A stretch of DNA of 64,000 bases from Flavobacteriaceae bacterium (lineage in GTDB: Bacteria; Bacteroidota; Bacteroidia; Flavobacteriales; Flavobacteriaceae): assembly GCA_003443635.1 (NCBI GenBank), contig CP031964.1:3288971-3352970 (forward strand), written 5' to 3'. The notes beneath the pieces were generated by a model, which was given only the letters and a program-made list of their open reading frames with translations, ran no database searches and was not told where the DNA came from. Shown piece by piece: positions 9,457 to 18,730 of this stretch. Numbering within the stretch: the first letter of the stretch is position 1; every line of letters starts with the position of its first letter. A program made the position numbers and the translations under genes.

Positions 9457-10215
9457 CTATGTTTTTTCGATTATGCCATATAAAATTGGTTTACTAGGGC
9501 TTGCATCATTATGAAAAGGTGCTATTTGTAAATTCAATATATAAGTTCCGTCTTTTATCGTATTTGACACAAAAATAAATTCTGTAATTGTAGCTTCAAA
9601 CCTAATTTTTCCTGCAGTATTCCAAAAAGCATTATGCGCCAAAAGTTTACCATCATCTTTTTCTTTATCTATACTAGGCAAGTCAATTAGTAAGTGTTTT
9701 ATTCCTAATTCTTTTAAATATATTACAGCTTCTTCTAATAAATAAGGTGGATTGGTGTTAGAATACTGACGCTTAAGTTTATCTTCAGTATTTGGGAGCG
9801 TTCGAATAATAATAGCTTCTGGATGATGATTGTTTTTTAAAGCTAATTCCAATTGTTTTTTAGTAATTACAAAATCATTTTTTAGTTTTCCAGGAGCAAT
9901 GGTAACTAGTTCTGCAAAGAAAACAAATTGTTTTAAACTATCATTTACAGAATAAAACTCTTTTGTAATATGTCCTACACATTCTGTATGTGTTCCGTGA
10001 GAGTGTGGGCTAAATTTTATAGAATTAAAATTAACAGCAGCTCCTTTTTTAACTTTCCCTACCCAACTTCCTATTCGTATAGGTTTAATTTTTGGCTTCC
10101 CTACATACCAAGCACTCACATTATCTTTAGAGCGTTTTAAAGTCATAGAAATATCTATAGGTTTAGATAAATCAATATGGTATTCTTTTTTGTTGTATTC
10201 GATGGTAGCCTGCAT
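9457..10215 (-). CDS. Cyclase/kynurenine formamidase-like metal-dependent hydrolase
   Basis: A 252-residue protein of the cyclase family (PF04199 type). The metal-binding signature is at residues 71-82: His71, His73, Gly74, Thr75, His76, Glu78 and His82, matching the HxGTHxD/ExxxH pattern of arylformamidases. A second conserved block, ELGIKHLLIDLPSID with downstream HNAFW, is also family-typical. Members hydrolyse N-formylkynurenine or related amides and lactones; no tryptophan-degradation gene is nearby, so the substrate is open. It is 13 bp downstream of hemW on the same strand. Confidence 0.85.
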   Translation of the reverse strand: MQATIEYNKKEYHIDLSKPIDISMTLKRSKDNVSAWYVGKPKIKPIRIGSWVGKVKKGAAVNFNSIKFSPHSHGTHTECVGHITKEFYSVNDSLKQFVFFAELVTIAPGKLKNDFVITKKQLELALKNNHHPEAIIIRTLPNTEDKLKRQYSNTNPPYLLEEAVIYLKELGIKHLLIDLPSIDKEKDDGKLLAHNAFWNTAGKIRFEATITEFIFVSNTIKDGTYILNLQIAPFHNDASPSKPILYGIIEKT

Positions 10216-10228
10216 ATTCCAAAGATAA

Positions 10229-11356
10229 TTAAATCTTAAACAATTCTGAAGCGATTCCGTCTGCTAAAAATTTCCCTTTTTTAGTAGTAGTTAATACTTG
10301 TGAGTTTGAAATTTTCAATAAACCTTGCTGTATAAATATTTCAGCTGAAACCAGTAAATGAGTTTTTAAATCTAATCCAAAATTTGATTCAACTTTTTCT
10401 AAAGATATCCCCCAAATAGTTCGCAATCCTGTCATTATATATTCGTTATAACGATCATTATTTGACAAGGTTTCTATAGTAAGGGGTAAATTATTTTTCT
10501 GAATGGACTGAATATATTTTGTATTGTTAGCTATATTCCAACTGCGTTGCTTACCATTAAATGAATGTGCAGAAGGACCAATACCTAAATACTCTTTCCC
10601 TTGCCAATATGATGTATTATGTCGTGATAAGTAATCAGGTTTTCCAAAATTTGAAATTTCGTAATGTATAAACTCTTTTTCTTCGGTTGCTTTAACTAAA
10701 TGATTAAAATGCGCTAATGCTAGATCTTCATCCATTTGTGGGTATTCACCTTTTTTAATAAAGCGATCTAATGCTGTTTTAGGTTCTACGGTTAAAGCAT
10801 AACTGGAGATATGATTAACTCCAAAACTAAAAGCCGTGTGCAAATTCTCATTCCATTTTTCTAAACTCATATTAGGAATACCATAAATCAAATCGATTGT
10901 TATATTATCAAAAAATTGTGTTGTTAACTCTAAACATTGTTTTGCTTCTTGAGCATTATGTGCTCTATTCATACTTTTCAAATCATCTTCAAAAAACGAT
11001 TGTATCCCAATACTCAATCTATTAATAGGCGTATTTGATAAATTGTGTATTTGTTTAGTAGTTAAGTCATCAGGATTTGCTTCTAAAGTAATTTCAGGTT
11101 TATGGATGACAGTATAATTTTTATAGATATTATCAATCAATAATTGCAATTCATCAATCGATAATACACTTGGTGTTCCGCCACCAAAATATATAGTTTC
11201 TACAATTTCATTTTTTAGCTCATCTTTACGTAATTCAAGTTCTTTCACCAAAGCTTGAATTAATTCATCTTTCTTTTTTAGGGATGTCGAAAAATGAAAA
11301 TCGCAATAATGGCATGCTTGTTTACAAAACGGGATATGAATATAAATTCCTGAGAT
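10229..11356 (-). CDS. hemW: Radical SAM heme chaperone HemW, apparent ATC start
   Basis: The coding frame extends upstream of the first ATG/GTG candidate (GTG at 11251), because residues before it encode the essential radical-SAM cluster motif. Reading from ATC at 11354-11356 gives SGIYIHIPFC then KQACHYCDF, with Cys11, Cys15 and Cys18 forming CxxxCxxC. An in-frame TAA lies at 11360-11362, so ATC is the only position that aligns with the usual family N-terminus (MAGIYIHIPFC). The rest shows YFGGGTPS, LSIGIQSF and GIGPSAHSF as in HemW, and the length of 375 residues is typical. HemW inserts or carries heme for respiratory proteins. It lies between ruvC (27 bp) and the cyclase gene. Confidence 0.9.
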   Translation of the reverse strand: MSGIYIHIPFCKQACHYCDFHFSTSLKKKDELIQALVKELELRKDELKNEIVETIYFGGGTPSVLSIDELQLLIDNIYKNYTVIHKPEITLEANPDDLTTKQIHNLSNTPINRLSIGIQSFFEDDLKSMNRAHNAQEAKQCLELTTQFFDNITIDLIYGIPNMSLEKWNENLHTAFSFGVNHISSYALTVEPKTALDRFIKKGEYPQMDEDLALAHFNHLVKATEEKEFIHYEISNFGKPDYLSRHNTSYWQGKEYLGIGPSAHSFNGKQRSWNIANNTKYIQSIQKNNLPLTIETLSNNDRYNEYIMTGLRTIWGISLEKVESNFGLDLKTHLLVSAEIFIQQGLLKISNSQVLTTTKKGKFLADGIASELFKI

Positions 11357-11383
11357 GGCTTAAAAATTTAAATTAATGAGTTA

Positions 11384-11938
11384 CTATTTCTTAATTCGTT
11401 TTTCATTTTGTTTTACAAAACTCTCCCAGCCTGTATAACTTTTACCAATAGTAACTTTTCCTGAATTATAAAAATGACATACCGCGGCTGCTAACCCATC
11501 TGTAGCATCTAAGTTTTTTGGCAATGTTTTTAATCCTAATAAACTTTGAAGCATCTTGGCAACTTGTTCTTTACTTGCATTCCCGTTTCCAGTAATGGCC
11601 ATTTTAATTTTTTTAGGCAGATATTCTGTAATTGGAATTTGTCTGGATAAGCCTGCTGCCATTGCTACACCTTGTGCTCGCCCTAACTTTAACATACTCT
11701 GTACATTTTTACCAAAAAAAGGCGCCTCAATAGCAATTTCGTCTGGGTGATGTGTATCGATTAGCTCAATAGTGCGCTCAAAAATGAGTTTTAACTTTAG
11801 GTAATGATCACTATATTTTGATAAATTGAGTTCGTTAAGTTGAATGAATTGCATTTGCTTACTCACCACTTTTATAAGTCCAAAACCCATAATAGTTGTT
11901 CCTGGATCTATTCCTAATATAATTCGCTCCTTATTCAT
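11384..11938 (-). CDS. ruvC: Holliday junction resolvase RuvC
   Basis: A 184-residue endonuclease subunit that cleaves Holliday junctions with RuvAB. The four acidic active-site residues are visible: Asp11 in GIDPGT, Glu71 in IAIEAPFFGKN, and Asp144 and Asp147 in LDATDGLAAA, equivalent to the known Asp, Glu, Asp, Asp set. The N-terminal LGIDPGTTIMGFG is the family signature. It is the first gene of the minus-strand run leading into hemW, and is divergent from the flippase-like gene at 12007. Confidence 0.96.
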   Translation of the reverse strand: MNKERIILGIDPGTTIMGFGLIKVVSKQMQFIQLNELNLSKYSDHYLKLKLIFERTIELIDTHHPDEIAIEAPFFGKNVQSMLKLGRAQGVAMAAGLSRQIPITEYLPKKIKMAITGNGNASKEQVAKMLQSLLGLKTLPKNLDATDGLAAAVCHFYNSGKVTIGKSYTGWESFVKQNEKRIKK

Positions 11939-12006
11939 TAATTAATTGCTATATACACAATAATAATCTTACTTTGTAAAGCCTTCAAAATCTAAGGCTA
12001 GATTAT

Positions 12007-12987
12007 ATGTTTACTGGTTGGTCTCACAAAACTAAGCAATTCTTTTTTACGCTTATTAAAGTAAGCATTGTAATTGGTGCATGCTATTTTATTTATCAAA
12101 AATTATATAATAATGAAGATTTAAGTTTTTATGATGTTAGTCAGTTTTTAATTAGAAATGATATGTTTTCGCTTAAAAATGCTCTTTTTTTATTGATTTT
12201 AACTAGTTTTAATTGGTTTTTAGAGATTTTAAAATGGCAAAATTTAATCACTTCTTTTAAGTTTATTTCGTTTTCTGAAGCATTTAAACAAACTTTAGCG
12301 GCTCATACTGCAGCTATTTTTACACCAAACCGAATAGGTGATTATGGTGTAAAAGCGATGTATTATAAACAATCACTCAGGAAACGCATATTATTACTTA
12401 ATTTAATTGGGAGTTTAGCACAAATGGGAACGACTATTGTTTTTGGAATTGTAGGTTTATTATTATTTATTTCCAAATATGATATAGCAATTTCAAATCA
12501 AAACATTTTTATATGTATTAGCAGTATTATTGTAATTGGTATTTTGATGTTTTTTATTCGAAAATCACTTCAGGTTAAAGGCGTATTTTTATCTAAAATT
12601 ATAACGTTTACAACATCTATAAAAAAAGCTATTCATTTAAAAAATGAGATACTATCCATATTTAGATATCTTATTTTTTCTTTTCAATATTATTATTTAT
12701 TAATATTATTTGGAGTAGACATTACTTATTTTGAAGCTATGACTGTTATTAGTTCAATGTATTTGTTATCATCTATAATTCCTACTATTTTTATTTTTGA
12801 TGCAGTTATAAAAGGGAGTGTTGCTTTATATCTGTTTAGTTTTTTAGGAGTTAATGAATTTATTATCTTGAGTATTACTACTTGTATGTGGCTATTAAAT
12901 TTTGCTCTACCAACTGTTTTCGGAACCTTTTTTGTTTTGACCTTTAAGTCTACAAAGGTTTTTAACAAAGCTATTAATATAAAATAG
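12007..12987 (+). CDS. Flippase-like/lysylphosphatidylglycerol synthase TM-region (UPF0104) membrane protein
   Basis: A 326-residue integral membrane protein with about eight hydrophobic segments. It contains FLEILKWQNL, a segment like TPNRIGDYGVKA and LNLIGSLAQMGTTIVFG, which match the UPF0104/AglD family often annotated as lysylphosphatidylglycerol synthetase TM region or flippase-like. Such proteins are linked to lipid or glycolipid translocation. It is 6 bp upstream of a membrane glycosyltransferase, so the two probably act together on an envelope glycolipid. The function is inferred; the topology is clear. Confidence 0.78.
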   Translation: MFTGWSHKTKQFFFTLIKVSIVIGACYFIYQKLYNNEDLSFYDVSQFLIRNDMFSLKNALFLLILTSFNWFLEILKWQNLITSFKFISFSEAFKQTLAAHTAAIFTPNRIGDYGVKAMYYKQSLRKRILLLNLIGSLAQMGTTIVFGIVGLLLFISKYDIAISNQNIFICISSIIVIGILMFFIRKSLQVKGVFLSKIITFTTSIKKAIHLKNEILSIFRYLIFSFQYYYLLILFGVDITYFEAMTVISSMYLLSSIIPTIFIFDAVIKGSVALYLFSFLGVNEFIILSITTCMWLLNFALPTVFGTFFVLTFKSTKVFNKAINIK

Positions 12988-12993
12988 TAAGCT

Positions 12994-14121
12994 ATGCTCT
13001 TTGTATTTTCAGGTGTTACTTTCTTCTATTTATTTCTAATTATAAGTTTAATTGTTGGCTTTAATAAGGTAACTCCATTTACCACTAGTTCTTTTAATTC
13101 AAAAACTTATTTCTCTATAATTATTCCGTTTAGAAATGAGGCTGCAGTTTTACAAAATTTATTGGTTTCACTTAATCATTTACAATATCCTAAAGAGGAT
13201 TTTGAAATTTTATTAATTAATGATAATTCTACTGACAATTCTGTCGAAATTATTGAGCATTTTAAAAAAGAGAATCCCAAATTAAACATTACTATTTTAA
13301 AAAATAAAAGGCTTAGTAATGCTCCTAAAAAAGATGCTATTACTACGGCTGTTTCCATTGCAAAATACAGTTGGATTATTACTACAGATGCCGATTGTGA
13401 GTTTTCTTCACAATGGTTAAAAACCGTAGATAATTTTATACAGCAACAATCTCCAAAAATGATTATTGCTCCTGTTATATATAATTCTAATAATTCATTT
13501 TTAAAATTATTTCAAGCTTTAGATTTTTTAAGTCTACAAAGTGCTACTATTGGTAGTTTTGGACTTAAGCGTCCTTTTTTATGTAATGGTGCTAATTTTA
13601 TTTATCAGAAAGAATTATTTACAAATCTTAATGGATTTGAAGGGAATACAAAAATTGCAAGTGGTGACGATATTTTTTTAATGGAAAAAGCAATTACTAA
13701 GCATCCTAACGATGTATTATATTTAAAATCTACAGATGCTATAGTAAGTACAATACCTCAGCCTGATTTTAAATCTTTATTATATCAGCGTATGCGTTGG
13801 GCTGCAAAAACTTCGGCATATCATAATGTTTTTGGAAAACTTGTTGGATTACTCATATTTTTAATGAATGGAGTTGTTATAATCGGTTTGTGTTTTTCTA
13901 TTGTCGGGATCTTAAATTGGTTTATGCTTGCTTATATGCTTGCCATAAAATTTATAATAGATTATATTTTCATCTATAAATCTGCAAAACTATTTAAGCA
14001 AATTCCTTATTTAATTGCCTACCCAATAAGTGCTATTTTGTATCCTTTTTTTAGTGTATTAGTGGTAATTCTGACTGTGTTTTTAGATTATAAATGGAAA
14101 GGGCGCTTCTTTAAAAAATGA
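12994..14121 (+). CDS. Membrane-bound family 2 glycosyltransferase
   Basis: A 375-residue GT-A glycosyltransferase. One N-terminal membrane segment precedes the catalytic domain (FSIIIPFRNEAAVLQNLL, INDNSTDNS). Metal and sugar-nucleotide binding is indicated by the Asp132-x-Asp134 pair in TTDADCEF, a GDD block and the QRMRWAAK (QxxRW-like) motif near residue 265. Three hydrophobic segments close the protein. This arrangement is typical of GT2 enzymes that build envelope polysaccharide or glycolipid at the inner membrane. It follows the flippase-like gene with a 6 bp gap. Acceptor and donor are unknown. Confidence 0.9.
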   Translation: MLFVFSGVTFFYLFLIISLIVGFNKVTPFTTSSFNSKTYFSIIIPFRNEAAVLQNLLVSLNHLQYPKEDFEILLINDNSTDNSVEIIEHFKKENPKLNITILKNKRLSNAPKKDAITTAVSIAKYSWIITTDADCEFSSQWLKTVDNFIQQQSPKMIIAPVIYNSNNSFLKLFQALDFLSLQSATIGSFGLKRPFLCNGANFIYQKELFTNLNGFEGNTKIASGDDIFLMEKAITKHPNDVLYLKSTDAIVSTIPQPDFKSLLYQRMRWAAKTSAYHNVFGKLVGLLIFLMNGVVIIGLCFSIVGILNWFMLAYMLAIKFIIDYIFIYKSAKLFKQIPYLIAYPISAILYPFFSVLVVILTVFLDYKWKGRFFKK

Positions 14122-14170
14122 AGTCTAGTTAATTTTTTATAATTTTACATAGACCCAAAATCTATTTCTT

Positions 14171-15043
14171 ATGAAAAAGCACATTATTTTAATCGTATTT
14201 GCTGTATTTTCAATTAGCTTTTTATCTTCTCAAGAATATTATACTGTAAATGGAAAAAGCTTAGAATTAAAAACTGAAGCTAAAGGTACTATTGACTTAC
14301 TTTGGAATATTATAGATCGTCAATATCGTTATTTTGTTAGAAAAAATGATATCATTACCGAGTTAACAAATACAAAAGGAAATACTAAAAAATTTAAAGA
14401 AGAATACAAAGTTGTATTACAACAATTAAGTTCAGATCAAAATTTAGATATAAGTAAAGTCAATTTTACTTTAACTAGCTTAAGGCGCTTTATAAATAAA
14501 TATAATTTAGCAACTAATACTAGTTATTCTGCTATACGTAATGATACAAAGCTTAAAACACAACTTTTATTATTTGGTGGTATTACCAATAATGTTTTTG
14601 TTGTAAATCCTAGTAATGTAGTTACTCCTTTTTTTGGAGCAGAAATCGAATTATTTACAGAGAATCGTTTCTCAAATCACGCAGCTTTTTTTAATGTTAG
14701 ACATGTATTTGAACAAGATGATTTTGACTATTCCGAAACGCAATTGGCTTTAGGTTACCGTTATCGATTTATAAACACATCAAAATTTAATATTTATGGA
14801 AACGTAAATTTCCTTACTTATAGTTATGTCGACACAACTGTACAACTGGAAGAAAATATGTTTACAGAGCGTTTAAGTGATGGAAATATTGATTTCCCTT
14901 TTATTATTGGCTTAGGTGCAGATATAAAATTAAGCTCAAAGAGTTTTATAACTTTAGCTTACAATGAGATTTTTGCTTTATTTGAAGAGAGTTCTGATAA
15001 CTTTCCTATAGACTTTGCGATAGGTATAAAGTTTGCTCTATAG
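14171..15043 (+). CDS. Exported protein with predicted outer-membrane beta-barrel C-terminus
   Basis: A 290-residue protein with an N-terminal signal peptide (MKKHIILIVFAVFSISF, then SSQ). After a mixed N-terminal third, the last 150 residues alternate hydrophobic and polar residues with aromatic ends (FFGAEIELF, LALGYRYRF, FNIYGNVNFL, FIIGLGADIKL, FITLAYNEIF, DFAIGIKFAL), consistent with a small porin-like barrel. No named family is recognised. It follows the glycosyltransferase with a 49 bp gap, and its stop abuts the stop of the convergent lipoprotein gene. Confidence 0.65.
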   Translation: MKKHIILIVFAVFSISFLSSQEYYTVNGKSLELKTEAKGTIDLLWNIIDRQYRYFVRKNDIITELTNTKGNTKKFKEEYKVVLQQLSSDQNLDISKVNFTLTSLRRFINKYNLATNTSYSAIRNDTKLKTQLLLFGGITNNVFVVNPSNVVTPFFGAEIELFTENRFSNHAAFFNVRHVFEQDDFDYSETQLALGYRYRFINTSKFNIYGNVNFLTYSYVDTTVQLEENMFTERLSDGNIDFPFIIGLGADIKLSSKSFITLAYNEIFALFEESSDNFPIDFAIGIKFAL

Positions 15044-15520
15044 TTAGTTTACTTTAACTACTACTGGGAGTTTAAATTCTGTTTTTACTTCTTGACCTCT
15101 TTTTATGGCAGGGAGTATTTTGGGCAGGTCATTTAAACTATTTTCTAACAATTTATTAATATTAGGGACTTGGGCTTTGGTTAAGCTATCACTTTGTATC
15201 TGTTGAATGCTAATTGCTCCTGTCTCAGAAATTAAAAATTTAATGAGAATAGTATCGTTAATTGTTTCTGTTACCACAACTACTTTTTTATTCAAATAGG
15301 TTGTAATGTGTTTAGTAATTGTATTTTGAAAACATTGTTTTCTTTCAATTTTAGTTGAAGCAGAGCTGCAAGAAGAAAAATTTGGATATTCATCAACTTC
15401 GCTCCAATTAAAAGTCTTTAACTCTTCATTAATGATATCTTCGGGATACACCTTTTTCTTATCGAAATAATCGCAAGATGATATGCACAAGAATATGAGA
15501 ATAAGTTTTAGATACTTCAT
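15044..15520 (-). CDS. Lipoprotein with TonB-like C-terminal domain
   Basis: About 158 residues, started at the ATG at 15520 rather than the TTG one codon earlier. The signal MKYLKLILIFLCISSC ends in a lipobox cysteine. The C-terminal half resembles the TonB C-terminal domain used in proteins coupled to M56 peptidases: a middle strand IKFLISETGAISIQQIQS, then LLENSLNDLPKILPAIKRGQ and a final FKLPVVVKV. A similar domain ends the M56 protein two genes upstream, so the two may be functionally linked. It lies downstream of the TPR gene in the same orientation (62 bp gap). Confidence 0.6.
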   Translation of the reverse strand: MKYLKLILIFLCISSCDYFDKKKVYPEDIINEELKTFNWSEVDEYPNFSSCSSASTKIERKQCFQNTITKHITTYLNKKVVVVTETINDTILIKFLISETGAISIQQIQSDSLTKAQVPNINKLLENSLNDLPKILPAIKRGQEVKTEFKLPVVVKVN

Positions 15521-15582
15521 CAATTAAAACTAAAACTGAAAAGTAATTTTTTTGAGATCGAAAAACAAGTTTAGATCTGTTT

Positions 15583-16743
15583 TTAATCTTCTATCTTAAG
15601 AAACTTCTCTTCTTTTAATTTACTTAATTTACTCTGAGCAAAAGTTAAATATCTTGATTTGGGGAATTTTTTTATAAACTCTTCGTAAGCCTTAATTTTT
15701 GCATCAACATCTTCATAGTATACTTCTTTTAACAATACTAATCTAAAATAGGTGAAAGCGTTTCTAGGGTTTTCTTTAATTGCAATCTGCAAAACCTCAA
15801 TGGCTTCTTTATATTTTTTCTGACTACTATATACCCCAGCCAATTTTAAGTACTCTCCATCCAAAGGTCTATCTAATATTTCTATTGCTGCTTTCATATA
15901 TTTTTCAGCATTTTTATAATCATCTTCATTATTGTACAATAGTGCTTGTTGCTCGTAAGCTTGACCCAAAGCAAACATGTTTTCAGGACTTTTAGGATCT
16001 AGATTTAATGCTAAAACACCATACTCTATAGCTTTTTCAAAATTATAAACCTTTATATAAATCTCTCTTAGTTTTTCGTAAACAAATAGTGTTCTTTCAT
16101 CTAATTCTACTAGTTTTTCAAACCATTTTATAGATTTATGATAATCTTCTTTCCAATAAAAATTTTGTGCTTTTAAACTTATTAATTCTTTATTATTTGC
16201 ATATGATTTTAGTCCAATATCAATAAAATCATCTACTGTTTTATGATGTCTTTTAATTAAATGATGCTTAGCAATTCTAAATATTGCTTTCTGATGTGTA
16301 CTGTCTAAACGAAATGCTTTTAAAAACCGATCTTGAGTTGTAGAGTCTTTTAATTTCTCTAGAACCAAACCAAGTTCGTAATGGTAATTAGGATTGAGGC
16401 TATCTGTAACTACAAGCGTATAAAAAACATCCGAAGCTGCTTTATATTGTTTGATCTTGTTTAGCAGTTTAGCATATTCAAATTTAAATAATGTATTATC
16501 AGGATTTGCTTTAACACTATATTCATAATTTAATAAAGCTTTATCATAATTTCCTAATGCGATATAGGCTTTTGCTATTTTATCATAAACATCTGCTTTA
16601 TTCGTATGATCTTGATACGCTTCAATAGATTTTGAATAGTAACCTTTAGCATACAAGTCGTTTCCAAGTTCTAAAGCCGAAGACTGAGCTTCGGCTTTAT
16701 ATAACGTAATTAATAATATAAAAAGTATTATGTATTTAATCAT
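15583..16743 (-). CDS. Exported tetratricopeptide repeat protein
   Basis: A 386-residue protein with a signal sequence (MIKYIILFILLITLYKAEAQ) and at least eight TPR-type helical hairpins, for example GNYDKALLNYEYSVKANPDN, FEKAIEYGVLALNLDPKSP and YKEAIEVLQIAIKENPRN. TPR proteins are scaffolds without catalytic activity. Its start overlaps the end of the M56 gene by 8 bp, so it is translationally coupled to the BlaR1-like module and may be its periplasmic partner. No family-specific function is apparent. Confidence 0.8.
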   Translation of the reverse strand: MIKYIILFILLITLYKAEAQSSALELGNDLYAKGYYSKSIEAYQDHTNKADVYDKIAKAYIALGNYDKALLNYEYSVKANPDNTLFKFEYAKLLNKIKQYKAASDVFYTLVVTDSLNPNYHYELGLVLEKLKDSTTQDRFLKAFRLDSTHQKAIFRIAKHHLIKRHHKTVDDFIDIGLKSYANNKELISLKAQNFYWKEDYHKSIKWFEKLVELDERTLFVYEKLREIYIKVYNFEKAIEYGVLALNLDPKSPENMFALGQAYEQQALLYNNEDDYKNAEKYMKAAIEILDRPLDGEYLKLAGVYSSQKKYKEAIEVLQIAIKENPRNAFTYFRLVLLKEVYYEDVDAKIKAYEEFIKKFPKSRYLTFAQSKLSKLKEEKFLKIED

Positions 16744-18316
16744 GTATTTGAAAAATTATTGGTAAAGCATAAGGTACAATTACATTTTCACCTTGATGCT
16801 TACCTGGTTTCATTTTTGGTAACGACTCGATCACACGTTCTGCTTCTTCTTCAAGTTCTAGATGTGGTGCTCTTGATCTAATTTCTGTAATATTACCGTT
16901 TTCATCAATCTTAAAAAAGACATGAATCTTTTGCCTTCCAGATAACCCTAGTTTTTTTCCTAAATTAAGATTAAAATTTTTATTTACATGAGATGCTATT
17001 TTATTTGATAAACATTTTCGCTGAGCTTCTTTATCTAAACCTTCACATCCAGGAAAAACAGGAACTCTATCTATTTTTGCAAAAGGTACTTCATCTTCTT
17101 CATAAGACTCTGTTTCTAATTTTTCTTTAGAGTTTTCATTTTTAAAATCTGCAAATCCTAAATAATAAATCAACCCTTTATCTTCTTCTTTAAATCCTTC
17201 CAATTTATTATAACCATCAGGAACTTGTTCACTTGTATTATGTATTGTATGACTTATTCTATCAGGGCTAATTGTAACCCATTTCACATAATTTGGGTTA
17301 GCTCTTAAAAAAACATTCATTTTTTCATCATTCTCTTTAAACGGTGCCATTAATTCATCTATGTTATTACGGGATTCACTATTAATTAGAACTGAAAAAT
17401 TAAGCTCACTAATAGTAGCCAGTATCTCCTCTTCTTCTAATACAGTTTCTTTTTCACAAGAAGTATATAATAACATTCCAAACACCATAGGGATTAGTAA
17501 TGCGTATTTAAATTTTAAAATTTGGTTTGACTTTGTTTTACTTAACATGGTAATCCGGTTTTTAATTAATGATTGTTTAAAAAATGTATTTGTAAAAGAG
17601 AAGTTTTTTGTTTCAAAAACTTGAGATAATAAATTTTGATAATACTCTGCTTTACCTTGTAATTCTATTGCTTTTGCATCTGCAGTATATTCATGCAATG
17701 CTGTCATTTTTTTTTGATATAAATAAATTAAAGGGTTAAACCAGAATACAATTCGTAATACTTCAAAAAACAACAAATCGAAAGTATGCTTGTGTTTTAC
17801 ATGAACTATTTCATGGTTTAGAATAGTAGATTTATCCTCTGTTTTAATAAACTCTCCTAAAAATATGTAATGAAAAAACGAAAATGCAGCATTACTATTT
17901 ATAAGTTTTACAATTAGTAAATCCCCTTTCCATTGTGTCGGATTTTTATAAACTAAAAACAACAATCTAACAAGTTTATATATAAAGATTACTGCTGTGA
18001 TCACTATTCCTACATAAAATAACAGTTCCCAACTAAAAGTGAATCCAGTTGTAGTGTTATTTACATTTGATAGTGGACCTGTAAGTTCTATAGACTGCTC
18101 TCCTAAAAGCACTTCAGGTAGTGCGATAACAAATTGTTCTGGAATTACAGATTTAAAACTATCTACTTTTATAAACGGAAGGATTATAGATAAAGCAGCA
18201 GTAGACAATAAATACACCCTGTTCCAATTAAAAAAAGTTTCTTTTTTCAAGAACACATCATACACTATCAAGAAAAATAATTGAAATGCGATGGTTTGTA
18301 ATATATAATGCAACAT
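16736..18316 (-). CDS. M56 (BlaR1/MecR1-like) membrane metallopeptidase with TonB-like C-terminal domain
   Basis: A 526-residue protein. The first 270 residues hold several membrane segments and the M56 zinc motif LNHEIVHVKHKHTFD near residues 168-176 (HExxH). It is anchored again near residue 280. The periplasmic tail ends in a TonB-type domain (KIHVFFKIDENGNITEIRSR, then MKPGKHQGENVIVPYALPI) close to residues 440-526. In Bacteroidetes such fusions are paired with BlaI repressors and are presumed to sense envelope stress and trigger repressor cleavage. The BlaI-like gene lies 2 bp upstream. A penicillin-binding sensor domain as in staphylococcal BlaR1 is not present, so beta-lactam sensing should not be assumed. 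Confidence 0.85.
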   Translation of the reverse strand: MLHYILQTIAFQLFFLIVYDVFLKKETFFNWNRVYLLSTAALSIILPFIKVDSFKSVIPEQFVIALPEVLLGEQSIELTGPLSNVNNTTTGFTFSWELLFYVGIVITAVIFIYKLVRLLFLVYKNPTQWKGDLLIVKLINSNAAFSFFHYIFLGEFIKTEDKSTILNHEIVHVKHKHTFDLLFFEVLRIVFWFNPLIYLYQKKMTALHEYTADAKAIELQGKAEYYQNLLSQVFETKNFSFTNTFFKQSLIKNRITMLSKTKSNQILKFKYALLIPMVFGMLLYTSCEKETVLEEEEILATISELNFSVLINSESRNNIDELMAPFKENDEKMNVFLRANPNYVKWVTISPDRISHTIHNTSEQVPDGYNKLEGFKEEDKGLIYYLGFADFKNENSKEKLETESYEEDEVPFAKIDRVPVFPGCEGLDKEAQRKCLSNKIASHVNKNFNLNLGKKLGLSGRQKIHVFFKIDENGNITEIRSRAPHLELEEEAERVIESLPKMKPGKHQGENVIVPYALPIIFQIHD

Positions 18317-18318
18317 AA

Positions 18319-18678
18319 CTATTCTTTTTTATTGATTTCTTTTAAAATAGATTCTAACTCATTTAAACTAATATCATTTTTCTTAGCAAAAAAAGACACC
18401 ATACTTTTAAATGAACCTTGAAAATAGTTATCTACCAATTTGTTGATTGACTGATTACTATATTCTTGTTTTTGTATCACAGGAAAATATATATGTCCTT
18501 TTCCTTGTTTTTCGTAATCCACAAACCCCTTACTCTCTAATATGCGTACAATAGTGGATACTGTATTATAGGCAGGTTTAGGTTCTGGAAATTCAGATAT
18601 AATTGCTTTTACATTGGCTTTTTTTAGTTGCCATAAAATTTGCATAATATCCTCTTCTGCTTTAGTTAATTGCTTCAT
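18319..18678 (-). CDS. BlaI/MecI/CopY family transcriptional repressor
   Basis: 119 residues from the ATG at 18678; a TTG start four codons earlier is possible but less likely. It opens with LTKAEEDIMQILWQLKKANV and contains AYNTVSTIVRILESKGFVDY and a GKGHIYFPVI wing, the winged-helix signature of the penicillinase repressor family, with a C-terminal dimerisation helix. It should repress its own operon with the M56 peptidase and perhaps the divergent DUF456 gene. Strong inverted repeats stand just upstream of its start. Confidence 0.92.
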   Translation of the reverse strand: MKQLTKAEEDIMQILWQLKKANVKAIISEFPEPKPAYNTVSTIVRILESKGFVDYEKQGKGHIYFPVIQKQEYSNQSINKLVDNYFQGSFKSMVSFFAKKNDISLNELESILKEINKKE

Positions 18679-18730
18679 ATTATTTCCCAATTAGATTGGT
18701 AATATTTTTAGTTAAACATCTATTTATGAG

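Noticed and set aside
10229..11251. HemW as a pseudogene lacking its cluster motif
   Set aside because: The frame is open upstream through the complete CxxxCxxC motif as far as ATC at 11356; only the start codon is unusual.
16736..18678. Beta-lactam resistance regulator
   Set aside because: The M56 protein lacks a penicillin-binding sensor domain and no beta-lactamase gene is adjacent; only the peptidase-repressor logic is shared with BlaR1-BlaI.
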